DNA of 64,000 nucleotides. Source: Sphingobacterium litopenaei. Its GTDB lineage: Bacteria > Bacteroidota > Bacteroidia > Sphingobacteriales > Sphingobacteriaceae. The stretch is from positions 1 to 64,000 of the forward strand of contig NZ_JACOIJ010000006.1 in assembly GCF_014692495.1 (NCBI RefSeq), in the 5' to 3' direction. The translations under genes and the position numbers were made by a program. The notes beneath the pieces are model-generated. The model did no database searches, was not told the DNA's origin, and saw nothing but the letters and a program-made list of their open reading frames with translations. The first letter of the stretch is position 1. Each line of letters begins with the position of its first letter. This document shows, piece by piece, positions 16,830 through 25,282 of this stretch.

Positions 16830-18164
16830 ATGAATATTTCACATCAGAAAATCGACGACATCAACGCTAAAATTACCGTTGATTTAGCACCAGAAGATTA
16901 TAATCCGGCAGTTGACAAAGCGATTAAAGATCAAGCTAAAAAAGCAAAATTACCTGGATTCCGTCCTGGAATGGTTCCAGTAGGTCATATCAGACGTACA
17001 TTTGGTAAATCAATCCTTTTTGACGAAATCAATCGCGTAGTAAACGAAAAAATTTCAGCATATATCACAGAACAAAAATTGGAAGTATTGGGTCAACCTC
17101 TTCCTGTGGATGGGGAAGAAGATGCTAAATATAACTGGGATTTCAAAGATAACTTTAGCTTCAACTATGAAATTGGTTTAGCTCCAGAATTCGAAATTCC
17201 TTTCACAGCTGAATCAGAATTCACTGAATACGATATCAAAGCTGACGAAGCTACTTTGGCTGAACGTATCAAAAACTTACGTCGTAGCTACGGTAAAATG
17301 ACTAATCCTGAGGTTTCTGAAGAAGGTGACGTATTATACGCTACATTGAAACAAGCTAAAGAAGAAGGTATTGAGCAAACAACTTCAGTTCGTACGGACA
17401 TCATCGAAGACGCTGAGATTAAAAAATCATTGGCTGGTCTTAAAAAAGATGACGTAGTGAAAATCGACGTTAAAAAAGCATTTCAAGTTGCTGACTTAGC
17501 GCGTATCTTAGGTATCAACGAAGAAGAAGCTACTAATTTGGACGTTACTGAGTTCGAATTGACAGTTAAAAATATCAACCGTCTTGAGGAAGCTGACTTG
17601 AACCAAGAGTTCTTCGACAAATTATTCAATGCGGAAGAAGTTACTACTGAAGAGCAATTCAACGCTAAAGTAAAAGAAGAAGTTGAAAACTTATTCAAAC
17701 AAAATTCAGCTCAAAAATTACGTAACGATATGTATACTTTCGGTATGGATAAAGTTGACGTAAAATTCCCTGAAGACTTCTTAAAAAGATGGTTAAAAGC
17801 TACAAACCCTAACTTGTCTGCTGAAGAAATCGAAGAAGGTTTCGCTGATTTCATCAATAACTTGAAATGGACTATCATCGAAAACCGTATCGTTACTGCT
17901 AACAACTTAGAAGTTAAATACGACGAGGTAGTAGATTTAGCGAAAGAACGTATCTACGCACAAATCAAAATGTACAACATCAACGAAGAGCCTACTGATG
18001 AGCAATTAGGTCAATTTGCACTTCAATTATTATCTGATAGAGAACAAGCTAACCGTTTATTCGAAGAAGTAAAAGCTTTGAAAGTATACGAACACTTGAA
18101 ATCTGCTGTGAAAATCAACACAGAAGCTATCGATTACGATAAATTTCAAGAATTAGAAAAATAA
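16830..18164 (+). CDS. tig: Trigger factor, ribosome-associated chaperone
   Basis: The 444-residue protein has the ribosome-docking signature GFRxGxxP (LPGFRPGMVPVGHIRRTFGK) near residue 45, a degenerate FKBP-like middle domain and a long helical C-terminal domain (Glu/Lys rich). This fits trigger factor of Bacteroidota, where the prolyl isomerase domain is divergent. It binds nascent chains at the ribosome exit tunnel in the cytoplasm. Codon usage is that of a highly expressed gene, and a strong terminator follows. Confidence 0.93.
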   Translation: MNISHQKIDDINAKITVDLAPEDYNPAVDKAIKDQAKKAKLPGFRPGMVPVGHIRRTFGKSILFDEINRVVNEKISAYITEQKLEVLGQPLPVDGEEDAKYNWDFKDNFSFNYEIGLAPEFEIPFTAESEFTEYDIKADEATLAERIKNLRRSYGKMTNPEVSEEGDVLYATLKQAKEEGIEQTTSVRTDIIEDAEIKKSLAGLKKDDVVKIDVKKAFQVADLARILGINEEEATNLDVTEFELTVKNINRLEEADLNQEFFDKLFNAEEVTTEEQFNAKVKEEVENLFKQNSAQKLRNDMYTFGMDKVDVKFPEDFLKRWLKATNPNLSAEEIEEGFADFINNLKWTIIENRIVTANNLEVKYDEVVDLAKERIYAQIKMYNINEEPTDEQLGQFALQLLSDREQANRLFEEVKALKVYEHLKSAVKINTEAIDYDKFQELEK

Positions 18165-18190
18165 TATTTTTATTGATTTTTAGAATGTAA

Positions 18191-18223
18191 AAAGGTTAGC
18201 AAATGATTTGCTAACCTTTTTTT
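18191..18223 (+). terminator. Terminator of trigger factor gene
   Basis: A 14-bp perfect stem (AAAGGTTAGCAAAT / ATTTGCTAACCTTT) with a single-base loop on paper (so a few terminal pairs open) is followed by a T-run. It lies 27 bases after the tig stop codon. Confidence 0.85.
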
Positions 18224-18236
18224 ATTTTCACTTATT

Positions 18237-18794
18237 ATGTTCATACGTCCTGCAAAGAAAACAGAAGCTACGCAGATAGCGGAATTGATAAATCTGGCCA
18301 TGCTAGAAATCACCTATCAATTTATAGGCGAAGAAAATCGAGATAAAGCAAATGCATTTTTAGCCCATTTCGTAGCGCAAGAAAACAATCAATATTCCTA
18401 TCAAAATATCTTTGTTGCAACCGAAGAAAATGGATCTATTATTGGTCAAATTTCGATTTATGACGGTGCAAAACTTCAAGAATTACGAAAACCCATTTGG
18501 GATAAAATAAAAGCGGATCGTGATGTAAAATATTGGGCAGAAGATGAAACACAAGCAGGGGAATTTTATATTGATACTTTTGCCGTTAGTCCATTAGCCC
18601 AAGGAAAAGGTGTAGGTAAGCAATTATTGCAATATGCCATTGATGAAATTGTTCATAAACAGCATCATACCTTAGGTCTTCTAGTGGATAAAGATAATCC
18701 AAATGCGAAAAGACTTTACGAAAGAATAGGTTTTAAAGTCGTGAACGATATCCACATTTTTGGAAAAGATATGGAGCATATGCAATATGCTTAA
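18237..18794 (+). CDS. GNAT family N-acetyltransferase
   Basis: The 185-residue protein has the GNAT acetyl-CoA motif A at about residues 123-140 (FAVSPLAQGKGVGKQLLQYAI, with the Q/RxxGxG/A pattern QGKGVG) and motif B downstream (LLVDKDNPNAKRLYERIGFKVV). The N-terminus MFIRPAKKTEATQIAELI is the normal start of the fold. Substrate unknown. It begins 14 bases after the tig terminator on the same strand and converges on the DUF3943 gene. Confidence 0.88.
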   Translation: MFIRPAKKTEATQIAELINLAMLEITYQFIGEENRDKANAFLAHFVAQENNQYSYQNIFVATEENGSIIGQISIYDGAKLQELRKPIWDKIKADRDVKYWAEDETQAGEFYIDTFAVSPLAQGKGVGKQLLQYAIDEIVHKQHHTLGLLVDKDNPNAKRLYERIGFKVVNDIHIFGKDMEHMQYA

Positions 18795-18805
18795 TTCACA
18801 TGTCC

Positions 18806-20278
18806 TTAAAATTGAATATTATAACCTACAGATATACGTCCAAAAGGAAATTCTCGTTGAAAATCTGGGTATTGTTGATCTCTAAAATGTCCTTGTAATC
18901 CGAAATATCCAGAAGCGACATTTAGCGAAAAGCGCTTAAATAATCGCAGACTTCCTTCCAAAGTGGCAGTATGTAGAATATAATATGATTTTGTTCCGCT
19001 GATTGTATGAAAATAACCACCATTATAATCTGCGGTAACCATTAAGCGATTTAGCAAACTTAATGCTCCTCTAAACCGATAAGAAGCTCCTGAACCATAA
19101 TTGTAATTACGGCTAGCACCATATAATAAATACGGATCCGGCACCGCAGCTAATACAACAGCACCAGCTCCTATGGAAAGATTCAAGCGATTTTCTTTTT
19201 TGTATCGAAATTCCGAATTCCAATTATAAACTAAGCTTTGCGCGCCATAGAAAAAAGCATCATTATTATAAAAATCATAATGTGCATTCAAAGTTCCAAA
19301 GTGCTCGCCTTTTTTAGATTTGAAAAATTTAGCTCCAGATAATAAGGCATGCACATTCACGGATTGAATTGTCGTACTATCGCCATTAGCCAATTCAAAG
19401 TTCACGTGAAACTCATCAAAAGGCCTCTTATAATTGTGATCGCCATTGCTATAATGAAAACGCAATCTCGTATAAATAGAGTTTTTACCCTTCTGTAAAA
19501 AGTCTCCCTCTTTTGCATCAAATCGACGTAACCCCATATCAAATTCCGCACTGATATGCGAAGAATCGACGGCGTAGTAATCGTCAATTTTCTTTCCCCA
19601 TTTACCGTCCAACAGACGATTCAAACTATTTACAGGATTTACCAGCAAGGCAACAATTTCATTTCCGATCATATTTTGACCGTTTTTACTGCGAGCCAAA
19701 ATATTACGGGATACACGATGCGTCATTTCCCCTAAAATAATCCCTCCAAAGGTTGTATTCACTAAATCATTAATCGAAGGATGTTGCGTCTCCCCTGCCG
19801 TTTCCCAGATATAGCTACCTGCTAAAGTCGCGATACTAGACTCGTAAAAATTGTAACCGTTACTGCGGAACGAGTTAAAATACAATTGTCCATGGTAGGG
19901 ATGATCAAATTGATTGGTTGTAAACTGATTATCGTCCCAGTCCCAAGCACTGAATTTTTGGTGATCAATAAAATTTTTGAAAGTGATAAAAGAATACGGA
20001 TCTACAGTGATAAAGCGATTAAATGTTGCGGGAAAGGCTTGTGCTAAAAACCATTCTGTACCTGCACGCCAAAAATGTTTCTTACGCGTAGGAATCAATT
20101 CACGCTCAACACTATCTTGCCCAATGATATTAATAGGTTTCCAAAAATTACGAGGGAATCTTTGGGTTGAATCAACAGAAAACAATATGGAGTCACTTTC
20201 CAAAACTAAAGATTCATTTGCCTTTAATAATGATGGTAATAAAAGAACGAGGATTAATAATTGAATATATTTTAGCAT
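18806..20278 (-). CDS. DUF3943 family outer-membrane protein
   Basis: The 490-residue protein has a signal peptide (MLKYIQLLILVLLLPSLLKA). The region about 95-230 (FNSFRSNGYNFYESSIATLAGSYIWETAGE...FGGIILGEMTHRVSRNIL...IGNEIVALLVNPVNSLNRLLDGKWG) is the conserved core of DUF3943. The rest alternates hydrophobic and polar residues like a beta barrel and ends RISVGYNIQF with a terminal Phe typical of outer-membrane insertion. Function is unknown. It is monocistronic between convergent and co-oriented neighbours. Confidence 0.8.
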   Translation of the reverse strand: MLKYIQLLILVLLLPSLLKANESLVLESDSILFSVDSTQRFPRNFWKPINIIGQDSVERELIPTRKKHFWRAGTEWFLAQAFPATFNRFITVDPYSFITFKNFIDHQKFSAWDWDDNQFTTNQFDHPYHGQLYFNSFRSNGYNFYESSIATLAGSYIWETAGETQHPSINDLVNTTFGGIILGEMTHRVSRNILARSKNGQNMIGNEIVALLVNPVNSLNRLLDGKWGKKIDDYYAVDSSHISAEFDMGLRRFDAKEGDFLQKGKNSIYTRLRFHYSNGDHNYKRPFDEFHVNFELANGDSTTIQSVNVHALLSGAKFFKSKKGEHFGTLNAHYDFYNNDAFFYGAQSLVYNWNSEFRYKKENRLNLSIGAGAVVLAAVPDPYLLYGASRNYNYGSGASYRFRGALSLLNRLMVTADYNGGYFHTISGTKSYYILHTATLEGSLRLFKRFSLNVASGYFGLQGHFRDQQYPDFQREFPFGRISVGYNIQF

Positions 20279-20364
20279 AACGCAAAAATATGCATTTTAA
20301 GATAATTTACTTTTTCAAAAATATCTTTGTACATTCTCATTACAAAAGTGTCCTAGAAATAGAG

Positions 20365-20396
20365 TAGCCCTATCTTTTACAAGATAGATAGGGCTA
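20365..20396 (-). terminator. Hairpin between pirin and DUF3943 genes
   Basis: TAGCCCTATCTT pairs with a complementary arm in AAGATAGATAGGGCTA, with a short bulge. It lies just after the pirin stop on the minus strand. The T-tract is weak, so it may be a partial terminator or an mRNA 3' stabiliser. Confidence 0.45.
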
Positions 20397-20416
20397 GCCT
20401 ATTTAAATATTCTATT

Positions 20417-21127
20417 TTATACCATCGGAACTTCCATGATCAAAACAGAAGCATTTTCTTTAGCAGTCAATGCAACTTCTGTAGTATCTGTGATTCCAAT
20501 AGCGTCTCTTCTTTCCAATATTTCACCAGCAACCTCTAATTGTCCTTCCAATAAGAAAATATACACGCCTGTACCCTCACCTTTTAACGTATATTCCACA
20601 GAATTTCCTGTGTCCAAGTCCGTCAAGTGAAACCACGCATCTTGATGAATCCACGTTCCCTCGTCGTTTGGATTTGGTGAAATCACTTGCTGCAATTTAT
20701 TCTTTCTATCCGCAGGATCAATTTTTATTTGATCATATCGAGGCGTTACATTTTCTTTATTCGGAAATAACCAAATTTGCAAAAACCGAACATGATCAAC
20801 TTCACTTCCATTGAATTCACTATGTGCTACACCAGTTCCAGCACTCATCACTTGAATTTCATTGGGCTGAATAGTTCCTTCATTGCCCATGCTGTCGCCA
20901 TGTGCTAAAGTTCCTTCCAACGGAATCGAAATAATTTCCATATTATCATGTGGATGACGACCAAAACCATTACCACCTGCAACAAAGTCATCGTTCAACA
21001 CGCGCAATGCACCAAAATGCATACGTGATGGGTTATGATAACCTGCAAAACTAAACGTATGGTAGCTTTTTAACCAGCCATGATCTGCATATCCTCTGCT
21101 ATCTGCTTTATGAATTATTGTTCTCAT
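20417..21127 (-). CDS. Pirin family protein (YhhW-like, quercetin 2,3-dioxygenase type)
   Basis: The 236-residue bicupin protein keeps the metal ligands of E. coli YhhW: His58 and His60 in RHPHDNMEII and His102 and Glu104 in VAHSEFNG. The N-terminal cupin core begins RGYADHGWLKSYHTFSFAGYHNPSRMHFG. Such enzymes bind iron or another divalent metal and may oxidise flavonol-type compounds, but the natural substrate in bacteria is unknown. The start is fixed by an AGGAGG site six bases upstream, unusual in this phylum. The gene stands alone. Confidence 0.9.
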   Translation of the reverse strand: MRTIIHKADSRGYADHGWLKSYHTFSFAGYHNPSRMHFGALRVLNDDFVAGGNGFGRHPHDNMEIISIPLEGTLAHGDSMGNEGTIQPNEIQVMSAGTGVAHSEFNGSEVDHVRFLQIWLFPNKENVTPRYDQIKIDPADRKNKLQQVISPNPNDEGTWIHQDAWFHLTDLDTGNSVEYTLKGEGTGVYIFLLEGQLEVAGEILERRDAIGITDTTEVALTAKENASVLIMEVPMV

Positions 21128-21132
21128 TTTAT

Positions 21133-21138
21133 CCTCCT
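21133..21138 (-). promoter_or_regulatory. Consensus Shine-Dalgarno site of pirin gene
   Basis: AGGAGG (inside TAAGGAGGAT on the minus strand) lies five to six bases ahead of the pirin ATG. Most genes in this window have no such site, so translation of pirin is expected to be unusually strong or the gene was acquired recently. Confidence 0.7.
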
Positions 21139-21277
21139 TAATGATTTATACAACAAAGTTATCTCCTAATCGCGGTAGAATTCTTAACCTAGATTAATAA
21201 ATATTCTTTCTAGATTTCAGATCTAAATAATGATTCAATAGATAAAATTCAATCCTTTATGGCACCGAATCTTTATT

Positions 21278-21886
21278 TTAGCATTTACTATTGGTTCCAA
21301 TCAATATTTCTAGTCTGCTTTTTACAGCTTCCCATTCGCTTTTAATAATACTGTAACAACATGTTTTCCTTCTAAATCCGTCATACATCAAAGTATGCTC
21401 TCTCAAAATCCCTTCCAATTTACCACCGATTTTTTCTACAGCTTTTCTGGATCGTATGTTGCGCTCATCCACTGAAAATTCTACGCGATGCGCTTGAAGT
21501 GTTTCAAAAGCATATTGCAGCAAAAGGTATTTACATTCGCTATTTAAACCTGTTCCCTGAAATTTTTTATCAATCCATGTAGCTCCAATTTGAAGTCTAT
21601 CATCCGCATTCACAATATTTAAATAAGAGGTGCTGCCAACATAGCAATTATCAGATTTCGAAAAGATACTAAATGCATACCTTTTGTGATTTCTCCTCAT
21701 ATCCAAAGCATTTTCTATATATGTAGTCAATAAGGCTTTTGTATAAATCTGCTTTGGTGAATATTGAATTAATGTTTTATCAGAAGTAGCAATATATAAT
21801 AGATTGTCAATATCTGACAAAGTAATGGGTTTCAGAAGCAAGTTTGAACTTTCTAAAACAATATACTTTTCAAATGCTAAATGCAT
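21278..21886 (-). CDS. GNAT family N-acetyltransferase (RimJ/RimL-like)
   Basis: The 202-residue protein has the RimJ/RimL layout: LLLKPITLSDIDNLL at the start, the middle strand RLQIGATWIDKKFQGTGLNSECKYLLLQYAF with the acetyl-CoA loop, then RVEFSVDERNIRSRKAVEKIGGKLEGILREH. It probably acetylates a protein N-terminus or a small amine. Its ATG overlaps the original stop codon of the upstream broken DinB gene (ATGCATTTAG), so the two were translationally coupled. The frame is intact. Confidence 0.87.
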   Translation of the reverse strand: MHLAFEKYIVLESSNLLLKPITLSDIDNLLYIATSDKTLIQYSPKQIYTKALLTTYIENALDMRRNHKRYAFSIFSKSDNCYVGSTSYLNIVNADDRLQIGATWIDKKFQGTGLNSECKYLLLQYAFETLQAHRVEFSVDERNIRSRKAVEKIGGKLEGILREHTLMYDGFRRKTCCYSIIKSEWEAVKSRLEILIGTNSKC

Positions 21887-22404
21887 TGCAACAATTTAAG
21901 ATATTTTTTAAATGGGCCAACCTCATTTTTATATTGTTTTGCCAAAACCCTTGAAATCTGGTTAATATGAGTCAAATCGTGGATAGCCTAGGTCGATATA
22001 AGCTGTTTAAGATTGACTTCTTGGATTTCTGGGTGGAAGGCTGATTTTATAAAATCTAAATCATTGAGATGATAACTTTTTAGCGCTTCTATTCCATTTT
22101 TTCTGAGGGTTTCAAAATCATGAAGCAAGGAATCCAACGTATGGTGCACTGCCACATCAAAATGCGAAGTCATGCTAATTGGTTCCAATGTTTTATTTGT
22201 ATTATCGAACAATATAATCTTTACTCTGGGTAACCAATTCGTTTCTTCGCAGACTATTAAATGGGCAACCGCTTGCTTGGCAGACCAAGTATTTTGACCT
22301 TCATTTCCGTTTATCCATTCTTCAGACAAACCAGAAAGTAGATTTGAAAGCACGCTAGGTGTCCTTTCAAGTATTTCTAAGGATTTTGATAAGGTAAATG
22401 TCAT
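21877..22404 (-). pseudogene. DinB-like protein gene with an in-frame amber stop
   Basis: The frame from 22404 encodes a DinB/YfiT-type four-helix protein (residues 1-138, including TWSAKQAVAHLIVCEETNW with the first metal His). Codon 139 (21988-21990) is TAG where the family has Trp; the sequence then continues in frame as AIHDLTHINQISRVLAKQY (second conserved His-x3-His pair) to a natural stop at 21877-21879. TGG to TAG is the simplest explanation. The truncated product lacks the last helix and its metal ligands, so it should be inactive. The ATG overlaps the stop of the upstream acetyltransferase (ATGA). Confidence 0.82.
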
Positions 22405-22874
22405 AGCGTGCTATTTAATGTGTTGAGAATTAATTCCATTTTTATATTGGCTCTTTTAAATTTTTGCCCATCAAGAGGAGTATTTTTAAAACCAAACTTG
22501 CGATAGATATTGATTGCTGTTTCCAATCTTGAATTGGTATACAAAATCACTTTTTCTGCATTTCGCTTTTTTGCTTCTTTAATGGCTGATGTACACAAAA
22601 ATTTCCCTGCCCCTAAACCGTGATACGCTTCATCAACAGTCATTTTTGCCAATTCATAAACATTTTGCTTTACAACAACTAAAGCAACTGTACCAATAAT
22701 ATATCCTTGATATTCTGCAAATAAAATAGTTCCACCATCTTTAAGAATAAACTCTTCGGGATTCGATAGAAACTGAATATCAAGCGGTTCAATATCAAAA
22801 TACTTACTCAACCATGCTTTATTAAGCCTTTCAAAATCATATTGATGTTCTTTCTTGTAATAAATGATTTTCAT
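22401..22874 (-). CDS. GNAT family N-acetyltransferase
   Basis: About 157 residues from the ATG at 22874 (MKIIYYKKEHQYDFERLNKAWL). The 28 codons before it in the same frame have no GNAT similarity. Motif A is ELAKMTVDEAYHGLGAGKFL and motif B VILYTNSRLETAINIYRKFGF, as in small MarR-associated-type acetyltransferases. It is intact although genes on both sides are broken. The stop overlaps the DinB start, so the two belonged to one operon. Confidence 0.85.
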   Translation of the reverse strand: MKIIYYKKEHQYDFERLNKAWLSKYFDIEPLDIQFLSNPEEFILKDGGTILFAEYQGYIIGTVALVVVKQNVYELAKMTVDEAYHGLGAGKFLCTSAIKEAKKRNAEKVILYTNSRLETAINIYRKFGFKNTPLDGQKFKRANIKMELILNTLNSTL

Positions 22875-22887
22875 AACGAAGGTTCTT

Positions 22888-23252
22888 TTAGGTTTTATAA
22901 TTGCAAAGCACTCGTTTTGCTTTGTTATTTTCATTGAGTTCAAAAACTTCTGCAGCAAGTCTTCCTTTTACAGATGTGTAATAAATTACAAAAGAATCTA
23001 CCCCCACAAAGCAATGATGAAGTTGAAAATGCAAATCTGGATAAGCATTTAGACCTATTTCAAAATAGGTTTTCAAATCCGCTTTATTTTGGATTACGCC
23101 ATCCTTATTGAAGTTAAACAAGGAAATTAAAGGAGAAACTCTACATTGTTGTCGTAATGTTCAAGTATGCTATTGATGTCGTGGCTATTCCATGCATTCA
23201 ACCTTGCTCTGCAAATTCTTTTGCTGTTTCTTATGTTATCATTTTTCTTCAT
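22888..23252 (-). pseudogene. NTF2/SnoaL-like protein gene with several frameshifts
   Basis: The C-terminal part is open (LFNFNKDGVIQNKADLKTYF, then EIGLNAYPDLHFQLHHCFVGVDSFVIYY) and typical of the SnoaL-like polyketide-cyclase fold. Upstream the homologous segments lie in other frames: SPLISLFN, then WNSHDINSILEHYDNNVEF, then AKEFAEQ, with the likely ATG at 23252. At least two single-base deletions, near 23130 and 23195, and probably a third near 23230, are needed to restore one frame. The product is dead. The ATG overlaps the end of the broken DUF1572-like gene. Confidence 0.75.
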
Positions 23253-23406
23253 CTTTTGGATTTAAAAACTCATCGGTAAAATGAGCGATATCATCGTTGT
23301 ACTCCTAAAACAATTTTTCATCTGGTACTTGGGCGAATGTTTTTTCACCGAGCATCTTGTATTACGCAAATTGTTTGCGGACGCTCTCTAAATATTTTGT
23401 TTTCAT
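23239..23406 (-). pseudogene. DUF1572-like gene remnant with two in-frame stops
   Basis: The 56-codon frame from the ATG at 23406 reads MKTKYLESVRKQFA, stop (TAA), YKMLGEKTFAQVPDEKLF, stop (TAG), then EYNDDIAHFTDEFLNPKDEEK and TGA. The segment YLESVRKQF..YKMLGEKTFAQVPDEKLFW is the N-terminus of DUF1572 (a DinB-superfamily protein of about 170 residues), where the second stop replaces the conserved Trp. Most of the family's length is missing, so both nonsense mutation and an internal or C-terminal deletion have occurred. Confidence 0.65.
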
Positions 23407-23423
23407 GAGACCACTTTTTCAAA

Positions 23424-24176
23424 TTATCTCCCTCCTGAAACGTCAATAAACGTTCCTGTGCAATACGACGATTCATCGGAAGCAAGCCATAATATCGCTT
23501 CAGCCACTTCCTTCGCCAATCCACCTCTTCTTAATGGAATAGAATTTTTAATTCTTTCAATTCTGTCAGGTTCTCCACCAGTTTTATGAATATCTGTATA
23601 AATAAATGCTGGACGTACGGCGTTCACCCGAATACCTTCTGTAGCAACCTCTTTGGATAATCCGATAGTAAAAGTGTCTAGTGCACCTTTGCTAGAAGCA
23701 TAATCAATATATTCGTCTGGCGCTCCCAATTTCGAAGCCAAAGAAGATACATTGACAATTACACCACCATTACCGCCACGGCTAAATGCCATTTGCTTAA
23801 TAGCCTCCTGCGCACAAAGAAACTAGGCAAAAACATTGGTTTTGAAAACATTAACAATCCGCTCCATACTCATTTTTTCAAATCGCATTTGAGGTTTGAG
23901 TATACCGGCGTTATTTATCAATACATTTATATTACCAAATGCTTTCTTTGTTTCTCTGAACATATTTAATACCTACTTTTCTTTGGTAATATCTGCCGGA
24001 AGAGCTACTGCGACTCCTCCATCTTTTTTTATTTGCGAAACAACTCTCTCTGCTTCCGATTTATTTTTACAGTAATTCACGACTACAGCATAACCTTTTT
24101 TTGCAGCCAATATTGCTGTAGCCGCTCCGATGCCTCGACTTCCTCCAGTAATAAGTATTGTTTTCATATTTTCCAT
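23424..24176 (-). pseudogene. Short-chain dehydrogenase/reductase gene with two amber stops
   Basis: The complete 250-codon SDR frame is intact apart from two TAG codons, at codon 68 (23973-23975 region) and near 23824. It has the NAD(P) motif TGGSRGIG at residues about 11-18, NNAG, the catalytic Ser (VNVSSLAS), YxxxK (YASSK) and the C-terminal signature (YCTGTFIDVSGGR). Both stops could be C-to-T changes of Gln codons (EK-Q-VLNMF for the first). The two open fragments would not give an active enzyme. An independent start near 23792 cannot supply the nucleotide-binding half. Confidence 0.85.
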
Positions 24177-24190
24177 CTCTACTTTGTCAA

Positions 24191-24731
24191 CTATCGTTTG
24201 TAAAAAAAAACTAATGAAGCCTTTTCAATAAAATTTTGCTCTAACATAAAACCAACTAAAGCAGGATTTGCCATTGCATCTAATCCCAGCTTTTCGGTTT
24301 TCAAAGCATAAATTGTAATAGTATATTTATGAGGCTTATTTCCTTCGGGAGGGCATGGTCCTCCATAACCTTGTGTTTTAAAAATCGGTCATACTTTGTA
24401 TCGATCCGATTGGTGCAAGTCTCAAAGCTGTGTTGCCAGCATTTGATTTTAATTCAGTAATGTTCGCCGGAATATCAAAAATCAGCCAGTGCCACCACCC
24501 ACTTCCCGTGGGTGCATCTGCATCATGAATTGTTACTGCAAGACTTTTAGTTCCTCCAGGTTGATTTTCCCAATACAGTTGTGGCGAAATGTTTTGTCCA
24601 TTGCAGCCCATACTGTTTAACGCTTGTTTGTGGGTGGCTTGTCCACCGAGTTCATTACTTTTCAGCGTGAATGTTTGCGCGTTGACCAAGACAGTAGCAA
24701 ACATTATTGAAATTAACAGTAATCGTTTCAT
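24191..24731 (-). pseudogene. PEBP (YbhB/YbcL-like) secreted protein gene with +1 frameshift
   Basis: The frame from 24731 has a signal peptide (MKRLLLISIMFATVLVNAQ) and the PEBP fold with SPQLYWENQPGGTKSLAVTIHD and the DxDAPTGSGWWHW-type ligand motif. At a run of five T (near 24382) the frame shifts by +1 and stops at 24378. In the next frame the rest of the family follows directly (KTQGYGGPCPPEGNKPHKY to a stop at 24191-24193), including the conserved GGPCPP..HxY motif. One extra T restores the whole 179-codon gene. A sequencing error in the homopolymer is possible. Confidence 0.82.
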
Positions 24732-24735
24732 AAAA

Positions 24736-25224
24736 TTATTGGCTTAGTTGTTTTAATATTTTTACGCGATCATTAAAGTTTTTAGCGTTCTCTATTGGAT
24801 AATGTATCTGTTCAAATAGATTCATGAATTCTGGCGAATGTTTGTGACTGCGTTGGGTTTTAATATTGAAGTGTACCAATTTCCCCCACATAATCGCTTT
24901 AATTTGTGATTTACTATCGTTCCACATAATCCCTTCTACTAATAAGCTGAACTCCGAAAAAGCAATAAGTCTTGTTTCTACAATCACATTTTCAAGCCAT
25001 ATTGCTGGACATATGTATGAAATCTGTGTTTGCGCAGCCACCCAGCCGACACCATGTTTTTGGAGTATGTCTGCCGTATTGAAATTATAATTATCTAGTA
25101 ACTGCTCTGTTCATGCAGCGACAATGCAATCAATATATTTGGAGTTATTCAGGTGATTGAAAGGATCACAATCCTGATATTGGATCCGAATTTTACTTTC
25201 TACAATCTTTCTTAATGTATTCAT
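24736..25224 (-). pseudogene. Hotdog-fold acyl-CoA thioesterase gene with in-frame opal stop
   Basis: The 162-codon frame starts at the ATG at 25224 (MNTLRKIVESKIRIQYQDCD) with the 4-hydroxybenzoyl-CoA thioesterase-type motif DCDPFNHLNNSKYID. Codon 38 (25111-25113) is TGA where the family usually has Arg, consistent with CGA to TGA. The rest of the frame is undamaged to the natural stop at 24736. The remaining 101-residue frame from an internal Met lacks the catalytic Asp. It is the first gene after the TetR operator at 25251-25266. Confidence 0.82.
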
Positions 25225-25250
25225 TGTTATGTATTTAAATTTTATAAAAA

Positions 25251-25266
25251 TATACCGAATGGTATA
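25251..25266. promoter_or_regulatory. TetR operator ahead of the eroded operon
   Basis: TATACC-GAAT-GGTATA is a perfect 6-bp inverted repeat with a 4-base spacer between the TetR gene and the thioesterase pseudogene. Its core TACC-N4-GGTA is shared with the site at 25910-25923 upstream of the TetR gene. Confidence 0.7.
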
Positions 25267-25282
25267 TTTTTGAATAAAAAAA

